Shown here: in pieces, positions 1-5,439 of the stretch | Layout of the letters: the number at the start of each line of letters is the position of its first letter | Numbering within the stretch: the stretch's first letter is position 1 | Origin: Candidatus Bathyarchaeota archaeon | GTDB taxonomy: Archaea; Thermoproteota; Bathyarchaeia; Bathyarchaeales; Bathycorpusculaceae | DNA: 7,199 bases | Reading direction: 5' to 3' | Assembly (NCBI GenBank): GCA_026014845.1 | Contig: JAOZHM010000198.1 | Location: forward strand, 1 to 7,199 | The notes under the pieces: generated by a model | Told to the model about the DNA's origin: nothing | Database searches by the model: none | Seen by the model: only the letters and a program-made list of their open reading frames with translations | Position numbers and translations under genes: made by a program

Positions 1-130
1 ATAAACCTCCCACATGATCAAAATGGCCATGCGTTATTGCAACGGCTTTCAATCGTTCAAAATCGTAGTCAAGTTCCAACAAGTCTCTCAAAGTTCCGTC
101 TCCCACGTCCACTAAAATGTCGCATTTCAA
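1..130 (-). CDS. Metallo-beta-lactamase-fold hydrolase, N-terminal part, cut by window edge
   Basis: The 43 visible residues from a TTG at 130 contain a short beta-strand and loop, ILVDVGDGTLRDLL, followed by AITHGHFDHVGGL. The latter is the HxHxDH metal-binding signature of the metallo-beta-lactamase superfamily (RNase Z, glyoxalase II and related hydrolases), where these His and Asp residues bind zinc. The rest of the protein lies outside the window, so the substrate cannot be named. The TTG is only the first usable in-frame start. The family normally has 15-25 residues of beta-strand before this point, and such residues are encoded just upstream in another frame (see 125-177). The gene therefore looks frameshifted, or carries sequence errors. 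It lies downstream of the propeller gene on the same strand but has its own TATA candidate at 207-213. Confidence 0.7.
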   Translation of the reverse strand, partial: MKCDILVDVGDGTLRDLLELDYDFERLKAVAITHGHFDHVGGL

Positions 131-177
131 GGTTGATATTAGAAGCGCCGACTATACTTACAAACCTAAATATTCAC
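125..177 (-). pseudogene. Displaced N-terminus of the metallo-beta-lactamase gene (two +1 frameshifts)
   Basis: From a GTG at 177 the minus strand reads V-N-I. If one T of the TTT run at 168-170 is dropped, it continues RFVSIVGASNINLE. If one A of the AAA run at 125-127 is also dropped, it joins in frame with CDILVDVGDGT. The restored peptide has the expected family start: strand, glycine-rich turn, SN, strand, then LVDVG. Both lesions lie in three-base homopolymers and both are +1. This fits consensus or base-calling errors as well as a decaying gene. As read, neither half makes a full N-terminus. The GTG lies about 30-36 bases downstream of a TTTAAAT box, as expected for a near-leaderless archaeal mRNA. 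Confidence 0.55.
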
Positions 178-206
178 CTTAAAAGGCTTGTTAAACGTCT
201 TCTGTT

Positions 207-213
207 CATTTAA
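207..213 (-). promoter_or_regulatory. TATA-box candidate for the metallo-beta-lactamase gene
   Basis: The minus strand has TTTAAAT preceded by a pyrimidine-rich TCTTTTTC. With the usual TATA-to-start-site distance of about 26 bases, transcription would begin a few bases before the GTG at 177, giving an almost leaderless mRNA. The T-rich stretch just upstream (about 211-225) could also act as the archaeal-style terminator of the propeller gene that ends at 269. Assigned from sequence match and spacing only. Confidence 0.35.
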
Positions 214-268
214 AGAAAAAGATAGCCAATTTTCACATGCAACCTGATGGGCAGAAAAGGTGGGAGAT

Positions 269-2140
269 TTAGGGAAGTTCAATTTCGTTTAGGAGGGCTA
301 GATCTTCTAGGTTGTTCATCTTTATTTTTTTGTCAGACAGTGTGTAGAGTATGTTTTCGATGTAAAGTGCTCTGTTCACCCAGTGGCTGTTATCTCCTAT
401 GTTTATACCGTTCTCCAAGTGGGTAATGTTGCCTCTCAGGACAAGTCCGTCGCTTAGGGTTATGTTAAAAACGAGTGCTCCTTGCCAAACAGGTGTTCCG
501 CTAACGTAGAACGGAACTCCTTGTGGATATTTTGTTTCGTTTATTTCTGCTACTTGAACAGGTATTACAAGAAGGTTCTTTGACTTGTCAAACAAGAATG
601 CTTTGTGGTCTCTCAGAACTGGCGAGTCTGTTCCTCTGTCGCCGATCGTGTAGTTCGCTATCTGTTTTGGATTGTTTACGTTGCTGACGTCGAAAAGTGA
701 TATTTTTACTCCTTGGTACCATGCGAAGTCTCCTTCTTCTGCTTCCGCTGTTTCTTTGCCGACGCCGATGATGTGGTTTTCGTCGTAGGGATGCAAATAG
801 TCTGAGTATCCAGGTATCTTCAACTCACCGAGAACGGTTGGTTTCGTGGGTTCGCTCAAGTCGATTACAAATAAGGGGTCAACCTTTACGAATGTCACGA
901 GGTAGCATCTGTCGCCCATGAATCTGGCTGAATAGGTTTTTTCTCCGGGAGCAAGGTTTTCCAGCTTTCCGACAATGCTTAAGTTCATGTTCAAGACGTA
1001 GACATGATTTTTAGATGTTGTTTGCTCTAAGATTCTTGCAACGTGTCCTGTTGTGGTTGCTATTCGGAAGTAACCGTCATGTTCGTCCATTGAGAATTGG
1101 TTGAGCACGTAGCCTGGAACTATGCCGCTCACCATAGGTCCTATAGTCTCATTTTCTATTCGGGTTCTGTAGATGAGTGTGCTTTCGCTTTTTGGAAATG
1201 TTATGTAGATGTTGTTTACAGATACATACATGCAGCTTGTTCCGCCTAGCAAGATTGTTTTGTTTGTTGGTTCTTCTGCAAGGTCTTGTACGTTTATGGC
1301 GACTATTGTTGTGAACATGAAGTAACTATCAGACGTGTTGAAGTACTGGATTTCAGAAGCGCTTATCTCCCTAATCTCCTCGTTTGAGTAAACTTTGGGG
1401 AGAATGACTGTGTCGTTTTTGATGGAGGCTTGTTGGCTGACCACGAAATAGATGTATTCTCCTATCATTCTTGAGTTGAAGTAGCTACCACTGATCGTGA
1501 AACTCGTCAAGAGTGCTGGGCTTGTCTTGTTTGAAGTATCATAAACGTTCACGAAGGTTTTAGTATCCTCATAGAAGCCTCCATAATAGTCCCAGTAAGA
1601 ATTAACATATTGGCAGCCTAGCACAGCTAGTCTATCGCCATCTGCAAATATCCCTATCAGGTGCGTGTCTTCAAAGGTTATACTTGAAAGAACCTCAGCT
1701 TCTCTAGGCGGGTAAGCTTTCAAGATGAAGATATTATTGCCTGAAACCATGTAGATGTGTTCTCCATTTTCATCTGTCTTTACGATGTCTGCTTCGTCGA
1801 CTCCTGCAACTTGAATGTTGGTTGTTGAGTGTTCAAACCCGGAATTTTGGCTCTCTGCATAAGTGTCCATTGTTTTTGATCTGCTTTCCAGCATTCCGCC
1901 CCAGGATCCGTAATATGGGAAGAATTCTTGTGTTCCTGAGTTTTCGAGCAGGAAATTTTTGAGTTCTTCGTAGGATGAGAACGTGTTTAGCAGTGCAGAT
2001 GGAGTTATAGGCGATGGCTGAGCTGTCTCGGATTCTGGTGGGTAAACACCAAAGTTGTAGCATGCAGCGGCTAAAACTATAGCCAAGAGAACGGCAGCGA
2101 TTCCGTAAAGCGGTGCCCGTTTTTTAATCTTTTTCTCCAT
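269..2140 (-). CDS. Secreted/lipid-anchored beta-propeller domain protein (PF09826 type)
   Basis: This 623-residue protein begins with a basic stretch (KKIKKR) and one hydrophobic segment at about residues 11-27, ending LAAAC. That is a signal peptide or anchor with a possible lipobox Cys27. A Pro/Ser/Thr-rich linker follows (about 33-50). The beta-propeller fills about 105-620 and starts with NIQVAGVDEADIVKTD (108-123), the hallmark of the secreted beta-propeller family distantly related to WD40. Later family-like blocks are DPLFVIDLSEP (421-431) and YLHPYDENHIIGVGKE (448-463). Ten N-x-S/T sequons lie in the propeller part, consistent with a glycosylated surface protein. No catalytic motif is visible. 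The role is unknown; a binding or scaffold function at the cell surface is inference. The ATG has GAGG (2151-2154) ten bases upstream. It lies 74 bp downstream of a membrane-anchored winged-helix gene on the same strand, which is its likely regulator or operon partner. Confidence 0.88.
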   Translation of the reverse strand: MEKKIKKRAPLYGIAAVLLAIVLAAACYNFGVYPPESETAQPSPITPSALLNTFSSYEELKNFLLENSGTQEFFPYYGSWGGMLESRSKTMDTYAESQNSGFEHSTTNIQVAGVDEADIVKTDENGEHIYMVSGNNIFILKAYPPREAEVLSSITFEDTHLIGIFADGDRLAVLGCQYVNSYWDYYGGFYEDTKTFVNVYDTSNKTSPALLTSFTISGSYFNSRMIGEYIYFVVSQQASIKNDTVILPKVYSNEEIREISASEIQYFNTSDSYFMFTTIVAINVQDLAEEPTNKTILLGGTSCMYVSVNNIYITFPKSESTLIYRTRIENETIGPMVSGIVPGYVLNQFSMDEHDGYFRIATTTGHVARILEQTTSKNHVYVLNMNLSIVGKLENLAPGEKTYSARFMGDRCYLVTFVKVDPLFVIDLSEPTKPTVLGELKIPGYSDYLHPYDENHIIGVGKETAEAEEGDFAWYQGVKISLFDVSNVNNPKQIANYTIGDRGTDSPVLRDHKAFLFDKSKNLLVIPVQVAEINETKYPQGVPFYVSGTPVWQGALVFNITLSDGLVLRGNITHLENGINIGDNSHWVNRALYIENILYTLSDKKIKMNNLEDLALLNEIELP

Positions 2141-2188
2141 TTTGTATTATCCTCTAGTAAAGATGAGGTCTCCATTTTATTTTATCCT
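2134..2188 (-). repeat. Imperfect 20-bp direct repeat covering the propeller gene's start region
   Basis: Two copies, at 2134-2153 and 2169-2188, match at 18 of 20 bases. On the minus strand each reads AGGATAA, an A-rich spacer, then AAAATGGAGA. The downstream copy contains the propeller gene's true ATG (2140). The upstream copy carries a second ATG at 2175 that is out of frame with the gene by two bases. It looks like a short local duplication of the translation start region. Confidence 0.7.
2152..2162. promoter_or_regulatory. Second copy of the CTCTAATAGAG-like palindrome, upstream of the propeller gene
   Basis: The plus strand reads CTCTAGTAAAG, which matches the perfect palindrome at 2677-2687 at 9 of 11 positions. 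It lies 12-22 bases before the propeller ATG and overlaps that gene's Shine-Dalgarno GAGG. A repressor bound here would plausibly block the propeller promoter. Operator function is inference. Confidence 0.35.
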
Positions 2189-2194
2189 AAGCTT
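2188..2194 (-). promoter_or_regulatory. Promoter candidate (AAGCTTA element) for the propeller gene
   Basis: The minus strand reads TAAAGCTTAGGATAAAATAAAA. An AAGCTTA core followed by an AT-rich stretch lies 48 bases before the ATG. The same AAGCTTA core lies before three other genes here. The TATA function could lie in AAGCTTA itself or in the following ATAAAATAAAA (about 2176-2186). The gene may also be read through from the regulator promoter. Confidence 0.3.
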
Positions 2195-2214
2195 TAGTAC
2201 AGCTTGTCCAGAGA

Positions 2215-2661
2215 TTAGAACGGTCTCAGTGACCATATGCGGATTGCTTCGTACCAGAATAATGCTGAAACTATCGTTGCGAACATGAGAATGAACAGGT
2301 TTTCTCTTGTGAAGCCTTGCATCAGGAATAGAAGATAAAAGATGAAGAAGGTTGTTGAGAACACCGCGTAGAAGAAGTATCTTGGGAACAACAGTTTTCC
2401 CAGCTTGACGAAGTGTCTGAGTACGCCTATTTTTACTTGGCTGACCAGAAAATAATGACCCCCTATGTCTTGTTTCGCGACCAAGCCTAGTTCGCGCAAC
2501 TGTTCAAGATGGTGATTTGCCACGCTTGGGCTGCTGAAATGTAAGGCTCTCTGAACCTCGCGAACACTCATTGGATGACCATTCTTTAGAAGAAGCCAGT
2601 AAACTTTCCATGCTTTCCCGCGAAGTGCATAATCAAGCTTAGTTTCATCTTCTCCATTCAA
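2215..2661 (-). CDS. Membrane-anchored winged-helix transcriptional regulator
   Basis: This 148-residue protein has an N-terminal winged-helix domain at about residues 12-75. The pattern is MSVREVQRAL (helix 2), SSPSVANHHLEQLRELGLV (recognition helix, about 44-61) and GGHYFLV (wing), in the ArsR/MarR-like style common in archaea. Two hydrophobic segments follow, at about 93-114 and 120-140, with only FTRE between them, so it should be a two-pass membrane protein with its DNA-binding domain in the cytoplasm. It likely represses or activates nearby genes in response to an envelope signal. The propeller gene 74 bp downstream is the obvious candidate target, but that is inference. The start is TTG at 2661. 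No ATG or GTG lies in frame before residue 31, and starting there would remove part of the DNA-binding domain. A TTTAAA box about 30 bases upstream suggests a near-leaderless message. Confidence 0.82.
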   Translation of the reverse strand: MNGEDETKLDYALRGKAWKVYWLLLKNGHPMSVREVQRALHFSSPSVANHHLEQLRELGLVAKQDIGGHYFLVSQVKIGVLRHFVKLGKLLFPRYFFYAVFSTTFFIFYLLFLMQGFTRENLFILMFATIVSALFWYEAIRIWSLRPF

Positions 2662-2676
2662 GAGATGACACGCCTT

Positions 2677-2687
2677 CTCTAATAGAG
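2677..2687. promoter_or_regulatory. Perfect 11-bp palindrome CTCTAATAGAG, candidate operator
   Basis: Two 5-base arms (CTCTA and TAGAG) flank one central A. It lies 16-26 bases before the regulator's TTG, directly downstream of its TATTTAAAG box, between TATA and the expected transcription start. That is a typical place for an archaeal repressor to block the polymerase. A 9/11 copy precedes the propeller gene. Autoregulation by the winged-helix protein is the simplest reading but is inferred. Confidence 0.4.
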
Positions 2688-2688
2688 T

Positions 2689-2697
2689 CTTTAAATA
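2689..2697 (-). promoter_or_regulatory. TATA-box candidate for the winged-helix regulator
   Basis: The minus strand reads TATTTAAAG, centred about 32 bases before the TTG at 2661. With normal archaeal spacing the transcript would start around 2665, leaving almost no leader. Confidence 0.4.
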
Positions 2698-2699
2698 TG

Positions 2700-2710
2700 A
2701 AGCTTATAAG
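2700..2710 (+). promoter_or_regulatory. Promoter candidate (AAGCTTATAAG) for the cupin gene
   Basis: AAGCTTATAAG ends 36 bases before the cupin ATG. The inner CTTATAAG is a good TATA box and is itself palindromic, so it could serve both divergent genes. The expected transcript start is near 2733, giving a leader of about 14 bases with only a weak GTGTGA as a ribosome site. Confidence 0.4.
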
Positions 2711-2746
2711 TCCAGTTTTTAGAACAAAAGAATAGTGTGAAGACCT

Positions 2747-3103
2747 ATGAAAATTGTACGTTTGGAGGATGCGATTTCTGAAGCTAAGAGGCTTGCTGAG
2801 GAGAAGTTAGCTGTGGAAGAGAGTGCTGATGAATTTGTGGAGATAGGTGAAGCTGACGGATTCAAACTCTGTGTTACAGCTGGAAAAACCATCAAAGACG
2901 AGTTTCCAATTTCTTTTCATGACAATCCAAGAGACCTTTTCATGTTGATTCTTGAAGGAGAAATAGAATTCACGTTTGAAAGAGGAGAAAAAACGATAGT
3001 AAAAGCCGGAGAATGTTTTGTTCTACCAAAACACTTAAAGCACCACTGTGTTTTCAAGAAGATGACGATCGCCATTGAAGGACTGTATGAGAAAGCGTTA
3101 TGA
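2747..3103 (+). CDS. Small cupin-domain protein with degenerate metal site
   Basis: This 118-residue protein has an N-terminal helical part (about 1-35) and a single cupin barrel (about 36-115). Motif 1 aligns through LILEGEIEF (67-75); the usual first His is H58, but the second His is N60 and the usual Glu falls at L64, with D63 next to it. Motif 2 is GECFVLPKHLKHH (88-100), with G88, P94 and H99 at the conserved positions. The fold call is firm and the function is not. Small stand-alone cupins are variously sugar-binding, isomerase or regulatory proteins, and the altered metal ligands suggest binding or an unusual metal site. It is transcribed divergently from the winged-helix gene and converges on the prenyltransferase gene. 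I do not recognise a specific family name. Confidence 0.78.
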   Translation: MKIVRLEDAISEAKRLAEEKLAVEESADEFVEIGEADGFKLCVTAGKTIKDEFPISFHDNPRDLFMLILEGEIEFTFERGEKTIVKAGECFVLPKHLKHHCVFKKMTIAIEGLYEKAL

Positions 3104-3158
3104 CCTTACTAGAAAAACCAGAAGAGCATTCGTGAAAACCTCTTCGCCAACCATGGGT

Positions 3159-4010
3159 TCACCCTATGGCACCAGCAACAAACGCTAACAATCCAATGAT
3201 AAACCATAAAAGTACAATATTCTTGATTTTTCTGGCGTTTTCTCTTGAATAATCCTTAAGAAGCAATAATGAAGATGCTACAAGTCCAAAATCAGTCATA
3301 GCCACTAATGGAATGAACCAAAAAGAAACAAGGTTTAGAAGCCAAGGTATTGGAGTCAACAAAACTGCAAGCAAATAGAAAATTGTTGCAACAATTGCCG
3401 CGTTTTTCCTTCCATAACGAACAGCCAAAGTTTTCACATTTTGCATTTCATCACCTTTAACGTCTACAATTCCCTTAGTTACCTCTCTACCCGTGTTTGA
3501 AAAAAAAGCCATGAAAGCAAAAAACAAAACATTCAATTCAACTGAATTAACGATTGTTGCGCTTCCATAAATGAAAGGTATCGCCACACACGAGCTAACG
3601 AGAAAATTCCCGGGCAACCCACTGCGTTTTCCAACCGTAGTGTAAGTTACAAAAACCATCCAAGCAAATATAGCTACCGCAAAACAGAAAATGTTTGTTA
3701 AATATGCAGTTGCGAAACCTATTGTCGTGAGAACAAATGCAAAAGCCAAAGCTCCTTTCGGCTTAATTAAACCGCTTGGAATTGGACGGCTAGGCTCATT
3801 TACAGCATCTATTTCTCTATCATAATAATCGTTTATAGCCATGGACGCAGCGGTCAACGCGAAGCCAGTAACAAATCCATAAACAAGATTCAGCCAAAAA
3901 ATGCCTAAATCATGTGGACTCGCGAGTGCTGCACCAACAATAACACCAACACCCATCATCAAACAGTTTACTGGACGCATCAAACGCAAATAACTAACAG
4001 CTTTACCCAT
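3159..4010 (-). CDS. ubiA: Digeranylgeranylglyceryl phosphate synthase-like UbiA prenyltransferase
   Basis: This 283-residue integral membrane enzyme of the UbiA superfamily has about eight or nine hydrophobic segments. The first aspartate motif is NDYYDREIDAVNEPSRPIPSG (60-80; D61, D64 and D68, with N71, P73 and R75-P76). The second is DVKGDEMQNVKTLAVRYG (183-200; D183, D187). Both bind the Mg2+-prenyl diphosphate. Length and motif style match archaeal (S)-2,3-di-O-geranylgeranylglyceryl phosphate synthase, which adds the second geranylgeranyl chain to GGGP in ether-lipid synthesis. Quinone- or haem-type UbiA relatives share the fold, so substrate assignment is by family resemblance. The ATG at 4010 gives the expected N-terminus (YLRLMRPVNCLMMG). 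An AAGCTTA element 27 bases upstream suggests a nearly leaderless mRNA. It is divergent from the nucleotidyltransferase. Confidence 0.87.
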   Translation of the reverse strand: MGKAVSYLRLMRPVNCLMMGVGVIVGAALASPHDLGIFWLNLVYGFVTGFALTAASMAINDYYDREIDAVNEPSRPIPSGLIKPKGALAFAFVLTTIGFATAYLTNIFCFAVAIFAWMVFVTYTTVGKRSGLPGNFLVSSCVAIPFIYGSATIVNSVELNVLFFAFMAFFSNTGREVTKGIVDVKGDEMQNVKTLAVRYGRKNAAIVATIFYLLAVLLTPIPWLLNLVSFWFIPLVAMTDFGLVASSLLLLKDYSRENARKIKNIVLLWFIIGLLAFVAGAIG

Positions 4011-4033
4011 AATTGCTCAAACCTTTGAATAAC

Positions 4034-4044
4034 TCATAAGCTTT
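4034..4044 (-). promoter_or_regulatory. Promoter candidate (AAAGCTTATGA) for the prenyltransferase gene
   Basis: The minus strand reads GAAAGCTTATGAG, ending about 25 bases before the ATG at 4010, so transcription would begin almost at the start codon. A second AT-rich box, TTTTATAACT (about 4051-4060), lies further out and would give a leader of about 20 bases. Which one is used cannot be decided by eye. Confidence 0.35.
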
Positions 4045-4074
4045 CATTAAAGTTATAAAATTCACGTTTAGATT

Positions 4075-4087
4075 CGAAAGCTTAATA
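4075..4087 (+). promoter_or_regulatory. BRE/TATA candidate for the nucleotidyltransferase-trxB operon
   Basis: CGAAAGCTTAATA has a purine-rich BRE-like CGAAA followed by a TATA-like GCTTAATA. With normal spacing the transcript would start near 4110, leaving a leader of about 20 bases that includes the ribosome site GGTGG at 4121-4125. Confidence 0.45.
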
Positions 4088-4132
4088 CGTTTAATACAAG
4101 CTAATTCATTCCAAAAGTTTGGTGGCAAGCTT

Positions 4133-5404
4133 TTGCGTGACAACTATGCACCAGAAAGATTGAGAGTAATAATTCCAGTCGGAGGAAAAGCCAAGCGTCT
4201 GCTACCACTAACAGCAGAAACAAGCAAGGCGTGTCTCCGCCTCTTAAACAGACTACTAATAGAATTTTCGTTAGTATCCCTCGCACGTCAAGGCATTCAA
4301 AAATTCATTTTTGGAGTGAAGGGCTACACGAACTATAGAGATTTACACGATTATTTTGGGTCAGGTTTCGGTTTTTCCGCGCGATACGGCATAACTCCTC
4401 GTGTTCACATAAAATATCAACCCAACGTAGACGACTTCGGCAGTGCAGATTCTGCTAGAATAAACATGGAATACTATAACGTTAAGGACCCAGTTTTTGC
4501 TGTGCAAGGTGACAACATTTTCGACGTAGACGTAAAAGAGCTTGTAGATTTCCACGAAAAGAAAGGAGCAATGATGACCATAGCATTGAGGAAGGTTGAA
4601 AATGTTGAAGGTCTAGGAATAGCCGACGTAAACAAAAACATGAGAATCTCAAGGTTCGTTGAAAAACCAATACCCAAAGAGGCTCCCTCTAACCTTGCCA
4701 ACACAGGCTTATACATGGTTTCACCTGAAATACGAAAAATATTCAAAGAAAAAGGAGTTAAACAAATAATCAAAGAGCGACATCGCCTAGATTTTGGTTA
4801 CGATTTCATACCCTACTTAATAAAAACTGGCAGACCAGTGTACGGTTACACTTTAAAGGGAAGCTGGTATGACATTGGTACGCCGCAACGTTACTTGGAA
4901 GCTATGCGAGACATGCTTGATGGTCGTTTTTCATCATTGACAGAATTTGGTGGAAGAATAAGTGAAGAAGCCAGAATATGGGTTCAGGGAGAAAGCAAAG
5001 AATCTATGAAGCGGAGAAGAGAAATCATACGAAAGATTAAACGAGGAAAAATAGAAATCAAAGGTTCTGTTCTCATTGGGAGACATTGCAAAATAAGCAA
5101 CAAAGTGAAAATAGTGAATTCATGCATTGACAACTACACAAAAATTGGTAAGGATGTTACGATAGAAAACTCCGCGGTTATGGACAGAGCAATAATTGAG
5201 GAGGCAGCAGAAATAAAAGAAAGCATTATAGGAAGACACGTAACAATTCTTTCAAGCCAGAAGAAAACCACGAAAATAGACTCGATCTCGGTTATTGCAG
5301 ACGACGTCACAATCGCAAAAGGTTGCAAACTGAAAGCAACAAAAATCTATCCGCATCAATACGTAAAAGGAGAATTCATAAACCAGACATTAATGCCAAG
5401 TTAA
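4133..5404 (+). CDS. Sugar-phosphate nucleotidyltransferase with left-handed beta-helix tail
   Basis: This 423-residue protein joins a sugar nucleotide to its nucleoside triphosphate, making an NDP-sugar for glycosylation or polysaccharide synthesis in the cytoplasm. The Rossmann-like transferase domain spans about residues 10-262. It has VIIPVGGKAKRLLPLT (12-27), SKA (31-33), metal-site GDN (126-128), FVEKP (175-179) and GSWYDIGTP (243-251). A charged linker follows (about 275-308), then hexapeptide repeats of a left-handed beta-helix (about 309-402, e.g. VLIGRHCKI, SAVMDRAII, VTIAKGCKL). The layout matches archaeal glucose-1-phosphate thymidylyl-/uridylyl- or mannose-1-phosphate guanylyltransferases; sugar and base specificity cannot be read from sequence. 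The signature loop is GGKAKR rather than the classic GGxGTR. The TTG start at 4133 is chosen because GGTGG lies seven bases upstream and no other in-frame start precedes it. It shares an operon with the thioredoxin reductase gene 35 bp downstream. Confidence 0.85.
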   Translation: MRDNYAPERLRVIIPVGGKAKRLLPLTAETSKACLRLLNRLLIEFSLVSLARQGIQKFIFGVKGYTNYRDLHDYFGSGFGFSARYGITPRVHIKYQPNVDDFGSADSARINMEYYNVKDPVFAVQGDNIFDVDVKELVDFHEKKGAMMTIALRKVENVEGLGIADVNKNMRISRFVEKPIPKEAPSNLANTGLYMVSPEIRKIFKEKGVKQIIKERHRLDFGYDFIPYLIKTGRPVYGYTLKGSWYDIGTPQRYLEAMRDMLDGRFSSLTEFGGRISEEARIWVQGESKESMKRRREIIRKIKRGKIEIKGSVLIGRHCKISNKVKIVNSCIDNYTKIGKDVTIENSAVMDRAIIEEAAEIKESIIGRHVTILSSQKKTTKIDSISVIADDVTIAKGCKLKATKIYPHQYVKGEFINQTLMPS

Positions 5405-5439
5405 AAATCAAAAAAGCAATCTGCAGAGGCTATTCTAAA

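Noticed and set aside
178..268. Possible small gene or RNA between the propeller and hydrolase genes.
   Set aside because: Only 91 bases, with stops in all plausible frames; it is explained by a T-rich terminator or promoter region.
3121..3145. Inverted repeat GAAGAG...CTCTTC between the converging cupin and prenyltransferase genes, as a bidirectional terminator.
   Set aside because: It has only six pairs with a 13-base loop and no T tract on either side; too weak to call.
4474..4773. Minus-strand open frame of about 100 codons inside the nucleotidyltransferase.
   Set aside because: It is a shadow of the conserved transferase domain on the other strand; no ribosome site or motif.
5323..5439. 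A 39-residue N-terminal extension of the thioredoxin reductase from an upstream in-frame start.
   Set aside because: It would overlap the end of the nucleotidyltransferase by over 80 bases, and the ATG at 5440 fits the family's N-terminus with a ribosome site.
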